From: Fomes fomentarius
Taxonomy: Eukaryota; Basidiomycota; Agaricomycetes; Polyporales; Polyporaceae
Assembly (NCBI GenBank): GCA_022606135.1
Contig: JABYQN010000014.1
Coordinates: forward strand, 868,001-932,000
DNA: 64,000 bases
Direction of reading: 5' to 3'
The position numbers were made by a program, and so were the translations under genes. The first letter of the stretch is position 1. The number at the start of each line of letters is the position of its first letter. The notes under the pieces were generated by a model that saw only the letters and a list, made by a program, of their open reading frames with translations, was not told the origin of the DNA and did not search any database. Of this stretch, positions 59,155 to 64,000 are shown piece after piece.

Positions 59155-59540
59155 CTAACTTCACTATCGATGGCATGTTCGTCGGCCTTGAAAAAGCCCT
59201 TTGTTGTCGCTCGGCAGTGGGAGGCAGGGCCCCGGTCCAGATCTCGTCGCTCATTTGCTCGGTCTCACTCGTCTCCGCGAGCTAGGCTTCATCTACAATC
59301 AGTCCTGTATCCTCGATTCGCAGTCAGTACAGGCCATCTTGAAGAACATGGGCTTCCTCGAGCTGTTGTTTGCACGTAATTTGGAATTTGCACGCCCAGG
59401 ACCTTCGGTGTACGCCCCGGGCATGCAGCGGGATCTCTGTTTCCACGGAGCATCTACTGACATCCTAGGTACAGTGTCCCCGGGCCTTGACCTGCCACAT
59501 AGGCTGGTAGTACATACATACGATAGATTGCCTGATTGAT
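59155..59540 (+). pseudogene. Remnant of F-box C copy
   Basis: Encodes TGRQGPGPDL-type text, then HLLGLTRLRELGFIYNQSCI, SVQAILKNMGFLELLFARN, GPSVYAPGM and DILGTVSPG, matching residues in the middle of F-box C. The N-terminal F-box is absent, frames shift near 59200 and 59285, and after DLPH the sequence jumps to the region that follows the C stop codon in the left arm. So about two thirds of the gene is lost. Confidence 0.8.
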
Positions 59541-59616
59541 TGATTGAACTCGTACCACGTCTGATCAACTTTGACCTGAGGACACAGACTTCCAAGAGAG
59601 CTTTCATGTACGCCGC

Positions 59617-60963
59617 TCATACCGTCTGATTCGTGCTGGTTACACCTGCATGTCAAGCACAAGATCAGAGTTTTCACTCAGGCAGGCTATCGAGACGAAA
59701 CGGCACTTACGCCACCACTCCATCGGATGCTCGCTCACCCCTGAGCTCGCAAGCTCTTGAACCCGTTCATCACCCGGCCCATCAACTCGGCATAATTGTT
59801 TGCATTCAACTTCTCTTTGGGGCCCGGCGAGGTCTCAAGAGCGAGCATGACATGGGAGAACTGAGGTCCAGAGAACGCAGCGTCGAATTCTTCCCATTGA
59901 CTATCCGCTCCTGGTTCTTTCACGGAGTTGTCTATCCCAGCCAACGTAATCCGTATCGTGCGCACCGTGGGGGAAGGGTGGCAAAGAGGTCAACGTGCAC
60001 GCGCAGGACCACCCGAGTATGGAAGTGTAACTCTTCCAGCCCTTGACAGCATCCGATCTGTAACTCGTCCCATTGCTCTGCAAAATAAGTGTGAAGATTC
60101 GATGAGTGAGTAAGTGATAGTGCAGAAGTCTCGGGTGTAAAAATCTCACCTGTATCTATGCTCTGTCGTTCGAAGATATCTAGAGGGCCAAGGATGATGC
60201 GCTTGAGGCATCCAGAGGGACCCACGGCTTGGAAGATGTTGCCAAGCTCCGCTATGGACTGCCACTCGAACATGCCGTCGTCGAACCAAAGCACACGCAA
60301 GGTCTCACGTGTGCGTGTGTGCTGTATGAGCTTGTGTAGAACAGGCAGGTGCATGTGGAAGGCAGAGAGATGGGTCAGCGCCAGGTTGGCTGAGGGGCGC
60401 GGGTCGGCGGTGAGATCGACACCGAGTAGTCTGAGCTTCACCTGAAGCTGCAGACGAGAGATGGATTCGAAGAGGCCTAGGAAGCGGAAGAGAAAGGCGA
60501 AATCGTGATTGAGAATGTTACACGAGAAGATCGTCAGCTCCTCGAGCGCGGGGAAGCGCACTCCAGGGTCTATATTGTCGCTCCTATGATTATGAATGAC
60601 CCCCTCCGAGAGAATGAGCGAGCGCAAAGATTACTCTTGAGAAGTGTGTCCATTTGAGTCAAGCTGATGCGGTGAGAAATAGTCCGGAGCGAGCGTATGT
60701 GACGTGCGACCTCTGGCGTGGTTGTGATGAAGGTTACACACTCGTCAAAGTACGCGGTGCTGCCGTGTTCGATGGTGATGGAATTGAACAGATGGTGGCG
60801 TGTAGATGGCAGCCATGCGCGGCATACCAGGGAGCAAGCATGTAGAGAAAGGATGTTGTTGTGAAGATGATCGATGATGAAATCCGTTGTCTCCACGTAA
60901 CAAGACAGTTGTCGTGGAGCTAGGGTGCAAGGGGACGTCCGTGTTCTGCTCACTTAGGATCAT
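59617..60963 (-). pseudogene. Broken copy of F-box B (inverted arm)
   Basis: ATG at 60963 (MILSEQNTDV) matches F-box B, but about 24 bases of extra sequence shift the frame before the F-box. The F-box itself (ETTDFIIDHLHNNILSLHAC) is in another frame. A 4-base loss near 60630 and a 1-base loss near 59970 break the LRR region again (LLKSNLCARSF; LFATLPPRCARYG). The intron after LDIF is still present here (about 60147-60073). Probably no functional product. Confidence 0.8.
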
Positions 60964-61496
60964 ACCTTATCAATATACACATAACTCAGGAAGTATAGCC
61001 CCTGGCAATTACTCTAGACGCTTTGCAGAGGAGTCAACAGACATCGGTGTGGGTGGTGGTCCAAGGGCAAATTAGCGAACGAGATTTAGCGCTGAGCTAT
61101 TGCTCTTCGTCCGAGTACTACATTCAACCCATTTTGAGGCGACGGCAGGCAGAGACAATGCAGGCTGACTGGATCTCTTCACTTATGCTTCAACGTACTC
61201 CTGCATCTCCGTCTGCTGACGTGGTGCGAGATCGCGAAGCTGTATTTATTTCAGAATCCTCCTCTTCCTCAACTGGGGTCGAGATCGGCTTTCTCACTAT
61301 AGAGTAGGTTGAGACAATTTATGCAACATACGAAGCCTCTGGACTGCGTATAGCGTGAAGATCTGAAGAGCATCACCGTTTTAGCTCCCCCGTGCCTCTT
61401 GTCATCCAATTTGTGAGGCTAGACTATGTGTAATTATCCTGAAACCAGCTTCCACCCAGAGTCCTATGACGAGCTCCCCCTTCACCCCATCCTCAC
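60964..61496. other. Intergenic region of the right arm
   Basis: 530 bases, matching left-arm 45300-45751 in inverse orientation with small indels. No gene. Confidence 0.6.
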
Positions 61497-62890
61497 TCAC
61501 AACTCCCGGGTGTCTAGAAGCGAATGAGTTGTTTCAGAACATGACTCAGATCATCGGTGAAGTCCATAACTTGAAGAACTCACCCCACCAATTCCGCGGG
61601 TTTTCCGTCACTAACAACACTGTCTTGAGCTCTCACGGTCTCTAGTACATCTATCGCCCGATTCAGTAGAAGCGCATATCCGCCTTCGGACAACGTCTGC
61701 TTAACGCGTGACATATCAAGCACAAGCTTGATATGACGAAACTTCTGTTCGGAAAACGCAGCATCAAATGCGTTCCATTCCCTCCTTGTCTCCGGGGCGA
61801 CCACCCGCGTGTCCATTCCGACGAACGTGATCCGTACAGCGTGCACCGACGGGGGCAGGTGGGAAAAGATACGAACATGCGAGCGCAGGATCTTCCGTAT
61901 ACGAAGGTTGATCTCTTCGAGTGCACGACAGCGCTCAAGCTGCAGCGCCGCCCATCCCTGCTGGTCATCCTCTGTGAGTAACAAATAAAACTAAGGAGTC
62001 AGTGACTCTATCTCCTCCTTATGTGCCAAGTAACCTACTGATATAGGGATATCTCTCGCCATCGAAGATGTCCAAAGGCCCAAAGATAACGCGCTTGAGG
62101 CATCCAGACGGCCCGAGCACGTTGAAGATGGCGCCGATCTGGCTGATGTGTCCCGGCTCGACTCGCTCCTGGTCAAACCAGAGCACTCGCAACGTGTTGC
62201 AAGTATGGGTGTGCGCTACTAGGTTATGGACCACGGAAAGCGGGATATTGAATGTAGATAGATGAGTCAGCGCAATGCTGGCCGAGTCGCGTATCAGGTC
62301 TGAGGTCATGTCGAGTGTCGGAGGACACAAAAGCAAATCGTCAGATGTAACTATGAGTTGAAGCCGTGAGATTGAGTCAATTGAAGCGAGGAAACGGAAT
62401 AGAAATGGGAAGTTTCGGTTGATGTTACATGAGGAGATTTGGAGCTCCTCGAGCGCGTGAAAGGGCATGATCTTGGGATCCAAATCGCGGCCGTAGTTGG
62501 TGATGTCAAGTTCTGAGAGGACCAGAGAGCGCAGAAGGGGGAGGTTCTCGAAGACCTGATGCAAACGAACCAGGTCGGTGGGATGGAAAGCAACATGGAG
62601 GGAGCAATGTGGCATGTGAGATCAGGCGTGCTTGTGAGGAACGTGATCCTGCCGTTGTAATACGACCTGCCACGATCACTAGGTCTCTTGATTGTGAAGA
62701 CCCTGAAAAAATGGCGGCGACTTTAGGGCAGCCATGCGCGGCATACTAGGGTGGATGCATAAAGCGCACTCATCTCGCCCTCGAGATAGTCCATGATTAT
62801 GTCGATGGGCTCTTCAGGCAGTTCGAAGGAAGTGGCTAGCGGAGTGGGGCTTGGTAGCATGGTGTCCATATCGAACTGTTGTCTGATCAT
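61497..62890 (-). pseudogene. Broken copy of F-box A (inverted arm)
   Basis: ATG at 62890 (MIRQQFDMDTMLPSPTP). F-box text FELPEEPIDIIMDYLEGEMS, then VCRAWLP and a stop where F-box A has Ser (TCA to TAA, about 62725). One base is missing near 62605 (HI / APSML), after which the LRR region is intact (LPLLRSLVLSELDI, CLKRVIFGPLDIF) and the later exon is (WAALQLERCRALEEINLRI). The C terminus would end DTREL. Two lesions separate the F-box from the LRR part, so no SCF adaptor can be made. Confidence 0.82.
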
Positions 62891-63107
62891 CCCCTTTAGT
62901 CCTTTGATCGTGATGAGGATATAACGAGCAGTATCGGCTGAAAGAGACTCTGTCGATGCTGGTCGTAGGAAATTGGTGCTCAACAGTCGACACGACTGCT
63001 ACAATACATATGAGGTCTGATGCTGCGGTAGCTCGGCGGTAACATTAACTCTGATCATTGCATGATTTATCACCCACAGGCGTTGCATACAAACGTACAC
63101 TGCTTCC

Positions 63108-64000
63108 TTAGAGCCGCGTGACAGTCCACGAAAGAAACAAGGTGCCCTCATGCCCTGGCAGATCCTCAGCCGGCTTGATGAGTTCCGCATGAACTTTGAC
63201 CGTCCCCTTCTCAAAAACCTGGCCATCCCACATCTCCTTCACACTCTCCGCGCTCTGGCAGAACTGGGAAAGAGTCGTGTTTACTCCCCGCCCCACGACC
63301 CGAATCCCCTTCTCGGGTGCCCCCATTTGCGTAGCGAGGATCATGGAGCCTGGTTGAGGAGACAGGAGCCCAGCAAAAGCCCGAGCGATGCGGATCTGTT
63401 CCTCCTCGGTGAAGAGGTGAAGAAGTGCACCTGCGTGTATGACAGAGACACGACCACGCAGAGGGTTGAGCGAGGTCAGACTTGAAAGCGTTGGCGCTGC
63501 GGGTGTGTCAGGCGTGGTGTACGAGATAGGGTAGACATCCAGGTGGGCAGGATCGAGGATATTCCCGGGGATGAACTTGGCTGGGAAGCTCTCGTCGGTG
63601 GAACGGAAGAGCTTGTGCCCAAGATCCCAGAATTCTGTAGTACCACCGCCGTTGAGAATTGAGAGTATGAGTGCAAATGACGCAAACGTACTGGCTTGAA
63701 TGTCTGATGCAACAATGTTGTGAGCAGGCCAGCCATCATTGGCGACTACACGGGTGTCCGTGCCAACTACACACACAGATGAGATTGAAGGTTCGTTGTA
63801 TCGTATCAACTTGAACGTGACTCACAACAACACCCAACATCGAGAAGGATCGCGTTTTCTCTCTCCTTGGCGAGCTTCAGTACTTGATCATACCCATGCA
63901 TATGTGGAATGCGAAAGCTGAATAATCCACCATCAGTCATAACGTAGTACTAGGATAGCTCAGTGTCATAGTGGTAATTACCTGAGGAAGAGGAAATAAC
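63108..64000 (-). CDS. Methyltransferase 3 (AusD/Trt5-like), 5' end beyond the window
   Basis: Inverted-arm copy of methyltransferase 1, and the better preserved one. Minus strand from the window edge: RYFLFL, an intron, FRIPHMHGYDQVLKLAKERE, then NAILLDVGCC with the SAM motif I, an intron at about 63825-63768, and GTDTRVVANDGWPAHNIVA. A 57-odd nt intron follows SDIQA, then FWDLGHKLFRSTDESFPAKF, SVIHAGALLHLFTEEEQ and LSWTVTRL at 63108. No break is seen in the visible part. The start codon lies past position 64000. Confidence 0.82.

Larger units (their letters stand above)
59155..64000 (-). repeat. Right arm of the inverted segmental duplication
   Basis: Remnant of F-box C (plus), broken F-box B and A and methyltransferase 3 (minus), in mirror order to the left arm. 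Extends past the window. Confidence 0.85.

Noticed and set aside
1..64000. CRISPR arrays, tRNA or rRNA genes
   Set aside because: No regularly spaced short repeats and no convincing tRNA or rRNA sequence were noticed; a covariance-model scan would be needed to exclude a single tRNA.

Overview
The window looks like nuclear DNA of a basidiomycete fungus, most likely a wood-decay Agaricomycete (Polyporales-like). The reasons are gene-dense DNA whose genes are split by many 50-65 nt GT..AG introns, expanded F-box families, an AA9 lytic polysaccharide monooxygenase, an NRPS-like reductase and a Ty3/gypsy chromovirus. No bacterial operon logic applies. Protein calls come from recognising motifs in translated exons; no database search was run.

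Layout. 1-1516: 3' part of the exosome nuclease gene RRP6 (+). 2069-3270: alpha/beta hydrolase (+). 3764-7923: adenylation-carrier-reductase enzyme (-). 9330-9854: small secreted Cys-rich protein (-). 11251-14426: F-box protein with two degenerate C2H2-like finger regions (-). 15071-16940: secreted BNR_4-type protein (-). 17255-17973: Dap1-like cytochrome b5-fold haem protein (+). 18129-19751: GH76 alpha-1,6-mannanase (-). 20794-25122: SulP sulfate permease with STAS and cyclic-nucleotide-binding-like domains (-), divergent from a Dbl-homology RhoGEF (25973-30839, +).

31412-41663 is a complete 10.25 kb LTR retrotransposon with 237 bp LTRs and a GCAAG target duplication. It carries Gag, protease, RT/RNase H, integrase and chromodomain, plus an unusual third ORF of about 800 codons between pol and the 3' LTR. 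Five in-frame stops and four frameshifts inactivate it; every stop can be explained by one C:G to T:A transition.

42566-64000 is a duplicated accessory region. The block methyltransferase - F-box A - F-box B - convergent F-box C (about 42.8-48.2 kb) recurs in inverted orientation at about 59.15-64.0 kb. Decay of the arms is reciprocal: the left methyltransferase has lost its SAM-binding motif I, while the right-arm copies of A, B and C are broken. Between the arms lie an AA9 LPMO, a ZIP metal transporter with a His-rich loop, a promoter whose coding part seems truncated, an internally deleted copy of the 11-14 kb F-box gene, and a third, intact methyltransferase.

The genes do not form one obvious pathway. 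Secreted carbohydrate-active and Cys-rich proteins, metal and sulfate transport and F-box expansion fit a saprotrophic fungus. The signals that best repay follow-up are the retroelement's third ORF, the inverted duplication with reciprocal gene loss, and a near-perfect 23 bp hairpin upstream of the left methyltransferase.
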